In this document: positions 1-7,340 of the stretch, one piece after another
Layout: each line of letters begins with the position of its first letter
How positions within the stretch are numbered: the stretch's first letter is position 1
Notes under the pieces: generated by a model
Seen by the model: the letters and a program-made list of their open reading frames with translations, nothing else
Told to the model about the DNA's origin: nothing
Databases searched by the model: none
Source: Yinghuangia aomiensis
GTDB taxonomy: Bacteria; Actinomycetota; Actinomycetes; Streptomycetales; Streptomycetaceae
NCBI RefSeq assembly: GCF_039542225.1
Contig: NZ_BAABHS010000022.1
Span: 1 to 64,000 of the forward strand
Reading direction: 5' to 3'
Length of the DNA stretch: 64,000 bases
Program-made: the position numbers and the translations under genes

Positions 1-1
1 T

Positions 2-103
2 GTCCGCGTGGCTCAGCGAGTCCTCGCACTGACCGCCGCGGTGTGGCACAACTTCCACACCGGCCAGGCGGTCAGCCGCTCACTGACCGCCTACGACCAC
101 TGA
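2..103 (+). mobile_element. Transposase C-terminal fragment (cut by window edge)
   Basis: The frame beginning at base 2 reads VRVAQRVLALTAAVWHNF, continues about 15 more residues and ends in SLTAYDH before a TGA. This resembles the C-terminal helix of IS982-type or related DDE transposases of actinobacteria, which often end in a similar 'R(S)LxAYDH' tail. Only 33 codons are visible, so catalytic residues and activity cannot be judged. Its stop lies 20 bases before the 3' end of the convergent MFS gene, and no terminal inverted repeat could be recognised in that gap. The family assignment is from motif memory. Confidence 0.55.
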
Positions 104-123
104 ACGTGTTCGGAAAGACTCGT

Positions 124-1668
124 CTAGTGCCCGGCCTCGGCGTCCTCGCGGGCCCGCTTCGGCATCAGGAACGCCGCGGCCCAGGTCACCGCGAGGACGC
201 CGGCCATGATGAGCAGGCCGTTCTCGATGCCGTGGCTGAAGGCGGCGACCGGGCCGCGCGCCATGCGGTCGTCCGCGTAGCCGAAGAACAGCGTGCCGAG
301 GACCGCGATGCCGGTCGCACCCGCGAGCTGCTGCACGGCGTTGAGGGTGCCGGACGCCGACCCGGTCTCCTCGTGGGTGACCCCGGCGATCGCGATGTCG
401 AAGAACGGGGCCATGAACAGGCCGACGCCGAGCCCGGTCAGCGCCATCGCCGGGGTGAGCCCCCAGCCGGAGACGCCCGACGGGTGCCGGTCGACCGTGA
501 ACCAGATGGCCAGCAGGCCGAGGATCTGCACGACGAGCGCGAGGTGCAGCACCTTGCGGCCGAACTTCGGCGCGAGCAGCCCGCCGGACAGTCCGGCGCC
601 GACCGTGGTGCCGAGCGACCACGGGATGAGCGCGATCGCCGCGTCGGACGCCGACCAGCCGAGACCGAACTGCAGGTACACGGTGACGACCATCATGAAG
701 GCGATCATCGTGCTGAAGAACAGCAGGCCGACGCCGAGCGCGCTGGTGAAGGCCTTGTTGCGGAACAGGCTCAGCTCGACGAGCGTGGACCGCTCGGCAC
801 GGCGGCGCCGCGCCTCCCACCACGCGAACAGCCCGAACACCGGCAGCGACGCCGCCATCGACACGAACGTCCAGACGGGCCAGCCCGCTTCGCGGCCCTG
901 CACGAGCGGCAGGATGACCAGCACCATGGCGGCGCTCAGCAGCACCATGCCGACCAGGTCGAGGGTGACCGTGCGGCGCTGCCCCGCCGCGCCGTCGCCC
1001 TTGGGCAGGATGAGCAGGCCCGCCGCGAACGCCACGATGCCGACCGGCAGGTTGACGAAGAAGATCGCGCGCCACCCGAGGCCGAACAGGTCGGCGTCCA
1101 CCAGGAAGCCGCCGATGATCGGGCCGGCCACCGCGCCCAGGCCCATCACCGGGCCGAAGATGCCGAACGCCGCCGCCATTTCCTTCGGCGGGAACAGGTC
1201 GCGCAGGATGCCGAGGCCTTGCGGGATCATCATCGCCGCCGCGATGCCCTGCAGGGCGCGGAAGGCGATGAGCGTCTCCGGCGATCCGGCCATCCCGCAC
1301 AGCAGCGACGTCGCGGCGAAGGACGCGGTGCCGACCAGGAACATCGTGCGGCGCCCGAACATGTCGCCCAGGCGGGCGCCGGTGACCAGCAGCATCGCGA
1401 ACGCGAGCGTGTAGGCCGCGGACATCCACTGCAGCTGGCTGTAGGTGCCGCCGAGCGCGCTTTCGATCTTCGGGCCGGCGATCCCGGTGATGGTGCCGTC
1501 GAGCAGGTCCATCAGCTCGGCGCCCAGGACGACCGCCAGGGCGAACCAGCGGAGCCGGTAGGGACTCCGCTCGGGCGGATCGGCCGCCGTGTCCGGTGCC
1601 GCGGAGGACTCGGCGGCGGGACCGCGTTCGGCGAGGTCGGTGAGGTCGTTGAGGTCGGTGCTCGTCAT
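124..1668 (-). CDS. MFS drug/proton antiporter, DHA2 (14-TM) type
   Basis: This 514-residue integral membrane protein probably exports a toxic compound using the proton gradient. After a polar N-terminus of about 40 residues there are about 14 hydrophobic segments. The loop after TM2 carries the MFS motif GARLGDMFGRR (about residues 97-107), and the 'GPxxGG' motif C region is present (GPIIGG, about residue 181). The length fits DHA2 exporters (about 480-540). The ATG is preceded by an AAGGGGGA ribosome site. It is divergent from a TetR regulator, and the 136-base gap holds five operator repeats, so repression lifted by a drug ligand is the likely control. The substrate is unknown. A similar MFS/TetR pair lies at 57.2-59.6 kb. 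Confidence 0.9.
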   Translation of the reverse strand: MTSTDLNDLTDLAERGPAAESSAAPDTAADPPERSPYRLRWFALAVVLGAELMDLLDGTITGIAGPKIESALGGTYSQLQWMSAAYTLAFAMLLVTGARLGDMFGRRTMFLVGTASFAATSLLCGMAGSPETLIAFRALQGIAAAMMIPQGLGILRDLFPPKEMAAAFGIFGPVMGLGAVAGPIIGGFLVDADLFGLGWRAIFFVNLPVGIVAFAAGLLILPKGDGAAGQRRTVTLDLVGMVLLSAAMVLVILPLVQGREAGWPVWTFVSMAASLPVFGLFAWWEARRRRAERSTLVELSLFRNKAFTSALGVGLLFFSTMIAFMMVVTVYLQFGLGWSASDAAIALIPWSLGTTVGAGLSGGLLAPKFGRKVLHLALVVQILGLLAIWFTVDRHPSGVSGWGLTPAMALTGLGVGLFMAPFFDIAIAGVTHEETGSASGTLNAVQQLAGATGIAVLGTLFFGYADDRMARGPVAAFSHGIENGLLIMAGVLAVTWAAAFLMPKRAREDAEAGH

Positions 1669-1699
1669 GGGATCCCCCTTGCGGGAACGAAGCTTGATC

Positions 1700-1782
1700 G
1701 AACACCGTTCCTATGACGAACGCTGTTCGTTCTACGAACACCGTTATAGGGACGAACGCTGTTCGCGTCAAGTACAGTGTTC
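1700..1782. promoter_or_regulatory. Five 11-bp operator iterons at exact 18-bp spacing
   Basis: Units start at 1700, 1718, 1736, 1754 and 1772: GAACACCGTTC, GAACGCTGTTC, GAACACCGTTA, GAACGCTGTTC and GTACAGTGTTC. Each is a near-palindrome (GAAC...GTTC) and the 7-base spacers differ, so only the unit is conserved. They fill the gap between the divergent MFS and TetR starts. The TetR protein at 1805 is the natural binder (inference). Confidence 0.8.
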
Positions 1783-1804
1783 GAAGAACCTCCGGAGGTG
1801 ACCG

Positions 1805-2566
1805 ATGCGTGCCGAGCCCCCGCCCACCGCGGACCAGCCCGAAGTCCCCACGCCCGGGTGGCGCACCCCGCGCAAGGCGGCCCGGCCGCCCCGCCGCGCG
1901 CCGCTGACCGTCGACGCGATCGTGGACGCGGCCTTGGAGATCGTCGACACGGAAGGGCTGGACGCGCTGTCGATGCGGCGCGTCGCGCAGAAGCTCGACA
2001 CCGGCGCGGCGTCGCTCTACGCACACGTCGCGAACAAAGAGGACCTCATCGAGCTGGTGCTCGACCGGGTCAGCGGCGAGATGTCCTTCCCGGAACCGGA
2101 TCCGGAGCACTGGGGCGACCAGATGCAGGACGGCATGCGGCAGGTCCGCGACATCTACGCCCGGCACCGGGACCTGGCGAAGGCGAACTTCGGGCGCATC
2201 CCGACCACGCCCCACTCGCTGGAGGCCATGGAGGGGATGCTCGCCATCCTCAAGGCCGGCGGTCTCCCGGACAAGGTCATCGCCTGGTCCGCCGACCTCA
2301 TCGCGCTGTACGCCACGTCCGCCGCCTACGAGATGGGGCTGCGCGAACTGCGCGAGGAACAGGATCCCGGCTGGACGGAGCGCTACTTCGGACAGATCGG
2401 CGCGTTCTTCGCGTCGCTGCCGAAGGAACGTTTCCCGGTCTCCGTGTCGATGCTGGACGCGCTGACCCAGGGCGACGACAACGACCGCTTCGGCTTCGGC
2501 CTCGACGTGATCATGCTCGGCATGCAGGCCTATGCCGACCGGATGCGCGCGAACGGCGAGGCCTGA
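1805..2566 (+). CDS. TetR-family transcriptional regulator
   Basis: This 253-residue regulator has an N-terminal TetR helix-turn-helix at about residues 35-80 (LTVDAIVDAALEIVDTEG, then RRVAQKLDTGAASLYAHVAN, KEDLIE), followed by a helical ligand-binding domain. The first 30 residues are Pro/Arg-rich and probably disordered. GGAGG stands six bases before the ATG. It is divergent from the MFS exporter and the shared gap holds five iterons, the classic arrangement for an autoregulated repressor of an efflux pump. The peptidase gene starts one base after its stop codon, so the two are probably cotranscribed. The effector is unknown. Confidence 0.9.
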   Translation: MRAEPPPTADQPEVPTPGWRTPRKAARPPRRAPLTVDAIVDAALEIVDTEGLDALSMRRVAQKLDTGAASLYAHVANKEDLIELVLDRVSGEMSFPEPDPEHWGDQMQDGMRQVRDIYARHRDLAKANFGRIPTTPHSLEAMEGMLAILKAGGLPDKVIAWSADLIALYATSAAYEMGLRELREEQDPGWTERYFGQIGAFFASLPKERFPVSVSMLDALTQGDDNDRFGFGLDVIMLGMQAYADRMRANGEA

Positions 2567-2567
2567 C

Positions 2568-3689
2568 ATGGCCGTCAAGCTGCCGCCGCCGGGGCCCGGG
2601 GCGCGCAACGCACTCACCGACGTGCCGGGGCTGCGGGTCGGCCACGCGACGCGGATCGGCGGCGGCGCACTGACCGGGGCGACCGTGGCCCTCGGGCCGC
2701 CCGGCGGCATGGTCGCCGCGGTGGACGTGCGCGGCGGCGGCCCGGGCACCCGGGAGACCGACGCGCTCGACCCGCGCAACCTCGTCCCCCGCATCGAAGC
2801 GGTCGCCCTCACCGGCGGCAGCGCCTACGGACTCGACGCGGCCTCGGGTGTCATGGCCTGGCTGGCCGACCAGGGCCGCGGCTTCCCGGTAGGCGCCGAA
2901 CCGCACGAAGTCGTCCCGGTGGTGCCCGCCGCGACCATCTTCGACCTGGGCCGCGGCGGCGACTTCCGGCAGCGCCCGGACGGCGCCCTCGGCCGCGAAG
3001 CCGTCGAGGCCGCGGCCGGCACGCCGGAGCACGCCCCGGTCCGCACCGGTGTCGTCGGCGCGGGGGCGGGGGCTATCGCCGGCGGGCTCAAGGGCGGTGT
3101 GGGCACGGCCAGTTGCCTGCTCGACGGCGGTGTCACCGTGGCCGCGCTCGCGGTGGTCAACGCGGCCGGGTCCGCCGTCGACCCGACGACCGGACTGCCG
3201 TATGCAGCCGCCCTCGGCCTGCCCGGCGAATTCCCGCTCGACCCGCCGTCGCACGACGAACACGCCGCCGCCCTCGCGCAGTTCGCCGAAGCCGATCCGC
3301 CGCTGAACACCACGCTCGCCGTGGTCGCCACCGACGCGGTGCTGACCCGGGCGCAGGCCCACAAGACGGCCGGCGCCGCGCACGACGGACTTGCCCGGGC
3401 GCTGCGGCCCGCGCACACCCTGTACGACGGGGACACCGTCTTCGCGCTGTCGACCGCCGTGCGGCCGCTGCCGCCGGTCGACGCCGAGACCCCGTACGGC
3501 GTCGACGCGGAAGCCGCCGCGCTCACGGCCATACACGCCGCCGCCGCGGACGTCGTGGCCCGCGCCATCGTGGACGCGGTTCTTGCGGCGGAATCGACGG
3601 ATATGGTGCTCGGCGGAACGCGCGTCACGGTGCCCTCTTATCGCGCGCTGTACCCGCGCGCGACAGCGCGTTACCGCCCGCGCGGCTGA
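2568..3689 (+). CDS. P1 (S58/DmpA) family N-terminal-nucleophile aminopeptidase
   Basis: This 373-residue protein belongs to the DmpA/L-aminopeptidase family, which self-cleaves before a Ser that becomes the nucleophile. Family features are visible: the opening 'NALTDVPGLRVGHAT', the 'RIEAVALTGGSAYGLDAASG' region near residue 75, and GLKGGVGTAS at about residue 175-184, where the Gly-Thr-Ala-Ser stretch corresponds to the processing site. The length is normal. The ATG at 2568 was chosen because the TetR stop ends at 2566 (TGAC-ATG, coupled) and because family homology begins there. Members trim D- or L-N-terminal residues from small peptides; the substrate here is unknown. Co-transcription with an efflux regulator suggests a role in peptide-like drug metabolism, but that is inference. 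Confidence 0.85.
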   Translation: MAVKLPPPGPGARNALTDVPGLRVGHATRIGGGALTGATVALGPPGGMVAAVDVRGGGPGTRETDALDPRNLVPRIEAVALTGGSAYGLDAASGVMAWLADQGRGFPVGAEPHEVVPVVPAATIFDLGRGGDFRQRPDGALGREAVEAAAGTPEHAPVRTGVVGAGAGAIAGGLKGGVGTASCLLDGGVTVAALAVVNAAGSAVDPTTGLPYAAALGLPGEFPLDPPSHDEHAAALAQFAEADPPLNTTLAVVATDAVLTRAQAHKTAGAAHDGLARALRPAHTLYDGDTVFALSTAVRPLPPVDAETPYGVDAEAAALTAIHAAAADVVARAIVDAVLAAESTDMVLGGTRVTVPSYRALYPRATARYRPRG

Positions 3690-3767
3690 ATTCGCCACCA
3701 TTCCCCGGAGTTCGGCCGAGACACGGACGAATTCCGCCGCGGAACGGAATCCAAATTTCCGGTATCC

Positions 3768-3784
3768 GGCCCGACTGTCGGGCC
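3768..3784. terminator. Short inverted repeat downstream of the P1 peptidase gene
   Basis: GGCCCGAC-T-GTCGGGCC forms an 8-bp perfect inverted repeat 79 bases after the peptidase stop. There is no T-run. It may act as a weak terminator. The rest of the 273-base gap up to the MHYT gene is relatively AT-rich, and no other element was recognised in it. Confidence 0.35.
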
Positions 3785-3977
3785 TTGGCGGTCGATTTCC
3801 CGACGCACGTTTGGTGCAGTGCACAACTGCTTCGCCACGCCCTATTATCGGCGCGCACGGCGGCTTTCCCGGTTATCCACCACACCCCCCGCGGCACCGG
3901 ACACCGCCTCGATATCTGCGCGCTTCGGGGGAGTCGGCGCGCGCATGATCGGGAATTGACCCGTGGAGGTCGGCGAA

Positions 3978-4826
3978 TTGGGGACCATCGACCATTTCTC
4001 CGCAGGACCGCTGACACCGGTACTCGCGTATGTGATGTCCTGCCTGGGCTCCGGTCTCGGGCTGCTGTGCACGGCCCGGGCCCGCGCGGCCGTGGGCTGG
4101 GCGCGCGGGCGGTGGCTGATTCTCGCCGCGGTGTCCATCGGCGGAACCGGAATCTGGGTCATGCATTTCATCGCGATGCTCGGCTTTTCGATCCAGGGCA
4201 TGGCGATCCGCTACGACGTCCAGCGCACGATCGCGAGCCTGATCGTCTCGGTCGGCGTCGTCGGCCTGGGGCTCACCATCGTCGGCTACGCCAAGCACCG
4301 CACGCCGGCGCTGCTGGTGGGCGGCATGGTGACCGGGCTCGGCGTGGCGAGCATGCACTACATGGGCATGTCGGCGCTTTGGCTGCGCGGTTCGGTGGAC
4401 TACGCGACCGGCCTGGTGGCCGCGTCCGTGGTCATTGCCGTGGTCGCCGCGACGGCCGCGCTGTGGATGGCGTTCAACGTCCGCGGCACGACGGCCACCG
4501 CGGTGGCCGCGCTCATCATGGGTGTCGCGGTCACCGGAATGCACTACACCGCAATGTTCTCGATGAGCATCGACACCGGCGGGTCCAGCGGCATGCTGCA
4601 CGGCGCCGAACCGGTGCAGTTCCTGGCGCCGCTGATCACCGGCATCAGCCTGTTCACCTTCGTCACGTTGTTCATCGTGGCTTTGTCACCGACCGAAGAC
4701 GAAATGCAGGAGGAAGCGGAACTCGGTGCTCGACTTGATCGTCTGACGGAAGATCAGGACTTTCGGCGGAACGCCAGGGCCCGCGTGAATGCGACGAACC
4801 GCCCCAACGACTATTTCCGACGGTGA
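3978..4826 (+). CDS. MHYT-domain integral membrane protein (first of a tandem pair)
   Basis: This is a seven-TM-type MHYT sensor protein without an attached output domain. Three signature His motifs occur at helix ends: WVMHFIAML, ASMHYMGM and GMHYTAMF. In MHYT proteins these are proposed to bind a metal such as copper and sense O2, CO or NO. A cytoplasmic tail of about 40 polar residues follows the last helix. A TTG start at 3978 (282 aa) is preferred because GGAGG lies eight bases upstream and the copy downstream starts at the equivalent point. An in-frame GTG at 3963 would give 287 aa. MHYT domains usually carry GGDEF/EAL or kinase modules, so these stand-alone forms must signal through another protein or serve another role. 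Confidence 0.8.
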   Translation: MGTIDHFSAGPLTPVLAYVMSCLGSGLGLLCTARARAAVGWARGRWLILAAVSIGGTGIWVMHFIAMLGFSIQGMAIRYDVQRTIASLIVSVGVVGLGLTIVGYAKHRTPALLVGGMVTGLGVASMHYMGMSALWLRGSVDYATGLVAASVVIAVVAATAALWMAFNVRGTTATAVAALIMGVAVTGMHYTAMFSMSIDTGGSSGMLHGAEPVQFLAPLITGISLFTFVTLFIVALSPTEDEMQEEAELGARLDRLTEDQDFRRNARARVNATNRPNDYFRR

Positions 4827-5153
4827 CCATTCGTCACCCGTTGGTGTGAAGCAGGAGGTTATCCACAGGCTGGGTGGGCCTTCGGCCCGCGGAGGGCCCG
4901 ATTGCGTCATGCTGACGGGGTCGGGTGCTGCGGGTCCGATGGCGGAGGGGGCGGGGGAGGGGCCACCGACGCGAGTGGTGGGAGGAGGGAGGGCCCTCTG
5001 GCGAGCCGGGCGAACTATACGCCGCCCACCGCCCTCCGCACACGAAATCGGGTACTTCACGAAAATCCCGACTCTCCCCCGGCCACGCTGTTGGCCGAGA
5101 GGAGGGCTGCCGCCGTCGTCTCGTGGAGGACGGGTCGGCCGGCGGCGCACATC
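4827..5153. other. Intergenic region between the two MHYT genes
   Basis: No convincing gene is present in these 327 bases. A perfect consensus DnaA box, TTATCCACA, lies at 4859-4867, but it is single and there is no dnaA or AT-rich tract. A G-rich run (GGAGGGGGCGGGGGAGGG, about 4944-4961) is the other notable element. A promoter for the second MHYT gene is probably here, but its hexamers cannot be assigned with confidence. Confidence 0.5.
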
Positions 5154-5942
5154 ATGGACCACTTCACGTATGGCCCGCTCACGCCCGGCCTGGCGTTCCT
5201 GATGTCCTGCACAGGGGCCTGCCTGGGACTGCTGTGCAGTGCGCGGGCCCAGGCCACCGCGGGCGCGGTGCGCGCGCGGTGGCTGGTCTTGGCCTCGCTG
5301 TCGCTCGGCGGCACCGGCATCTGGGTCATGCACTTCATCGCCATGCTCGGCTTCAGCATCCCCGGGCAGGAAATCCGCTACGACATCCCGTTGACCCTGG
5401 CCAGCCTGGCCATTTCCGTGATCGTCGTCGGCATCGGCCTGGCACTGGCGATCCGCGGGGGATCGCGCATGTCGACGCTGCTGGCGGGCGGGATCATCAC
5501 AGGCACCGGGGTGGGGTCGATGCACTACCTCGGCATGTACGCCATGAAGAGCACGCAGCCGGTCTCGTACGACCCGAAGCTCGTGGTGCTGTCCATGGTG
5601 ATAGCGATCGTCGCGGCAACGGCCGCGCTGTGGGCGGCACTTCACGTGCACGGCTTCAAGGCGCTGAGCGCCGCGGTGCCGATCATGGGGCTGGCCGTGT
5701 GCGGCATGCACTACACCGGCATGTTCGCGATGCACCGGGAAGGCGCCGCCGCCCAGGGGCACGTGCACGGCTCGGACATGACGCAGTTCTTCGCGCCGAT
5801 GATCATCGCGATCAGCCTGGTGACGATGATCATCCTGGTCATCGTGGCGATCTATCCGAACGTCGAACAGATGGAAGACGACCGGGACTTCGAACACCGG
5901 ATCACGCGCCTGACGGCGAACACGGCGCGTTCGACGGTGTGA
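5154..5942 (+). CDS. MHYT-domain integral membrane protein (second of a tandem pair)
   Basis: This 262-residue paralogue of the preceding gene opens MDHFTYGPLTPGLAFLMSC, against IDHFSAGPLTPVLAYVMSC in the first copy. It repeats the three MHYT motifs (WVMHFIAMLGF, GSMHYLGMY, GMHYTGMF) in about seven hydrophobic helices, ending in a short acidic and basic cytoplasmic tail (YPNVEQMEDDRDFEHR). The ATG at 5154 matches the family N-terminus; GGAGGA is 24 bases upstream, so the ribosome site is weak and the start is not certain. A His-rich stretch (HREGAAAQGHVHG) lies in the loop before the last helix. The pair looks like a local duplication of a gas or metal sensor with no fused output domain. An 18-bp-stem terminator follows. 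Confidence 0.8.
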   Translation: MDHFTYGPLTPGLAFLMSCTGACLGLLCSARAQATAGAVRARWLVLASLSLGGTGIWVMHFIAMLGFSIPGQEIRYDIPLTLASLAISVIVVGIGLALAIRGGSRMSTLLAGGIITGTGVGSMHYLGMYAMKSTQPVSYDPKLVVLSMVIAIVAATAALWAALHVHGFKALSAAVPIMGLAVCGMHYTGMFAMHREGAAAQGHVHGSDMTQFFAPMIIAISLVTMIILVIVAIYPNVEQMEDDRDFEHRITRLTANTARSTV

Positions 5943-5956
5943 TCGGCCGCGGACGC

Positions 5957-6001
5957 GGCCGGCGGCGGAGGTGCTTCCCGAGCGCACCTCCGCCGCCGGC
6001 C
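5957..6001. terminator. Bidirectional terminator between the MHYT and nitronate monooxygenase-like genes
   Basis: A perfect 18-bp stem (5957-5974 with 5984-6001), with a 9-base loop TTCCCGAGC, sits between two convergent genes whose stops are at 5942 and 6007. It can serve both strands. GC-rich stems without a U-tract are usual terminators in actinomycetes. Confidence 0.8.
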
Positions 6002-6006
6002 TCCGT

Positions 6007-7131
6007 TCAGTCCTCGGACAGCAGCTTGCCGAGGCGCTCGGTGGTCTCGACCCACTCTTCTACCATGTCCAGGACGACCTCCTGGGTCGGCCGCACGCGG
6101 TCGATGGCGCCCACGATCTGGCCGACCGGCCAGCCGTTCAGCTCCTTGTTCTTGGTGCGGGTGAAGCGCCGCGAGGCCTTGTTGTAGATGAGGCCCTGGA
6201 GCGGCATGGGCAGCGGGTCCGGGTTGGCCGGGTCCTCCCAGGCCTCGGTCCACGCGGAACGCAGCTGGCGGGCCGGCTTGCCGGTCATCGCGCGCGAGCG
6301 CACGGTGTCGGTGGACTTGGCCTCGATCAGGTTCTGCACGGCGGTCTCGTGGGTGTCCGCCTCGGCGACGGTCAGCCAGATGCTGCCCGTCCACACACCC
6401 TGCGCGCCGAGTGCGAGTGCCGCGGCCATCTGCCGGCCGCCGCCGATGCCGCCCGCGGCGAGCACCGGGACGTCCGGGCCGACGGTGTCGACGACCTGCG
6501 GGATCAGCACCATCGTGGAGATCTCTCCGCAGTGGCCGCCGGCTTCGGTGCCCTGCGCGACGATGACGTCGACCCCCGCCGCGACCTGCTTCTCCGCGTG
6601 CCGCGGGCTGCCGCACAGCGCGCCGACCAGCACGCCCGCGTCGTGGCACGCGTCGATGATGTCCGCCGGGGGCGGGCCGAGCGCGTTGACGAACATCTTG
6701 ACGAGCGGGTGCTTGAGCGACGTGGCGATCTGCGCCCGGGATTCGAGGTCGACGTTGAGGCCGGCCGCCTTCGCCGCCTTGTCCTCCAGGTCCGCGGGCA
6801 GCTCGGGGATGCCGTGCGCGGCGAGCAGGTCGTCGACGAACTTCCAGTGCGCCTCGGGGATGAGGGCTTCCAGGTTCTCCGGCATGGCGGCGTCGCCGCC
6901 GCCCTTGCCGAGGTAGTTCATCGGGATCGCCAGGTCGACGCCGTAGGGGCGCCCGTCCACGTGCTCGTCGATCCACGCGAGTTCGACTTCGAGCTGGTCC
7001 GGGCTGAAGGCGAGCGCGCCGAGCACGCCGAAGCCGCCCGCGCGGCTCACCGCGGCGACGACGTCCCGGCAGTGCGAGAAGGCGAAGATCGGGAACTCGA
7101 TCCCGAGCTTTTCGCAGATGGGTGGCTTCAT
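6007..7131 (-). CDS. Nitronate monooxygenase-family FMN protein (NMO/2-nitropropane dioxygenase-like)
   Basis: This 374-residue TIM-barrel flavoprotein has family landmarks IEFPIFAFS near the N-terminus, AGGFGVLGALA, the catalytic-loop region QGTEAGGHCGE (about residue 195-205, with the His seen in class I enzymes) and the phosphate-binding VLAAGGIGGGRQ. Related enzymes oxidise nitronates or act as NADH:quinone or acyl-CoA-linked flavin oxidoreductases. The ATG at 7131 was chosen because homology starts at MKPPICEKLG; a longer reading lacks family sequence. The gene is a separate leftward unit behind a CTTGA-N5-TCAAG operator 22-38 bases upstream. A similar site precedes the FadD19-like gene, so a role in the same acyl-CoA pathway is likely but unproven. 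Confidence 0.85.
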   Translation of the reverse strand: MKPPICEKLGIEFPIFAFSHCRDVVAAVSRAGGFGVLGALAFSPDQLEVELAWIDEHVDGRPYGVDLAIPMNYLGKGGGDAAMPENLEALIPEAHWKFVDDLLAAHGIPELPADLEDKAAKAAGLNVDLESRAQIATSLKHPLVKMFVNALGPPPADIIDACHDAGVLVGALCGSPRHAEKQVAAGVDVIVAQGTEAGGHCGEISTMVLIPQVVDTVGPDVPVLAAGGIGGGRQMAAALALGAQGVWTGSIWLTVAEADTHETAVQNLIEAKSTDTVRSRAMTGKPARQLRSAWTEAWEDPANPDPLPMPLQGLIYNKASRRFTRTKNKELNGWPVGQIVGAIDRVRPTQEVVLDMVEEWVETTERLGKLLSED

Positions 7132-7152
7132 GCCCAGGAGCTTAGACAGGCT

Positions 7153-7169
7153 CCTTGACCAAATCAAGG
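7153..7169. promoter_or_regulatory. Operator CCTTGA-N5-TCAAGG before the nitronate monooxygenase-like gene
   Basis: A 17-bp near-palindrome with perfect 6-bp arms (CCTTGA/TCAAGG) sits 22 bases upstream of the ATG at 7131, a position suited to repression. The core TTGACCAAATCAA differs at two positions from TTGACCACGTCAA at 12317, before the FadD19-like gene. The regulator is not identifiable here. Confidence 0.55.
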
Positions 7170-7303
7170 TCAGGAAGCCTGACAATTCCCGTCCGGCATT
7201 CCCGCCGGGCGATTCCCGTCCGCCGCCTGCCCGTTCCCGGACGTGCGCCGGGCCGGAACGCTTCCCACGCGCGTTCCGGCCCGGCAAGCCCTATTGGGCT
7301 GAT

Positions 7304-7332
7304 CCGCGGCCCCCGAGACCGGGGGGCCGCGG
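7304..7332 (-). terminator. Terminator of the FadD19/OB-fold/Ltp operon
   Basis: An 11-bp perfect stem (7304-7314 with 7322-7332) with loop GAGACCG lies just downstream of the leftward thiolase-fold gene whose stop is at 7341. It separates that operon from the nitronate monooxygenase unit. Confidence 0.65.
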
Positions 7333-7340
7333 CGGAGGCG

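Noticed and set aside
80..2812. Long minus-strand reading frame antisense to the MFS/TetR/peptidase genes
   Set aside because: It overlaps three well-supported genes and has the low-complexity Arg/Gly/Pro composition of frame shadows.
4859..4867. Perfect DnaA box TTATCCACA suggesting a replication origin or DnaA control
   Set aside because: It is a single box in a normal intergenic gap without dnaA, AT-rich unwinding sequence or other boxes. A single match over 64 kb can arise by chance.
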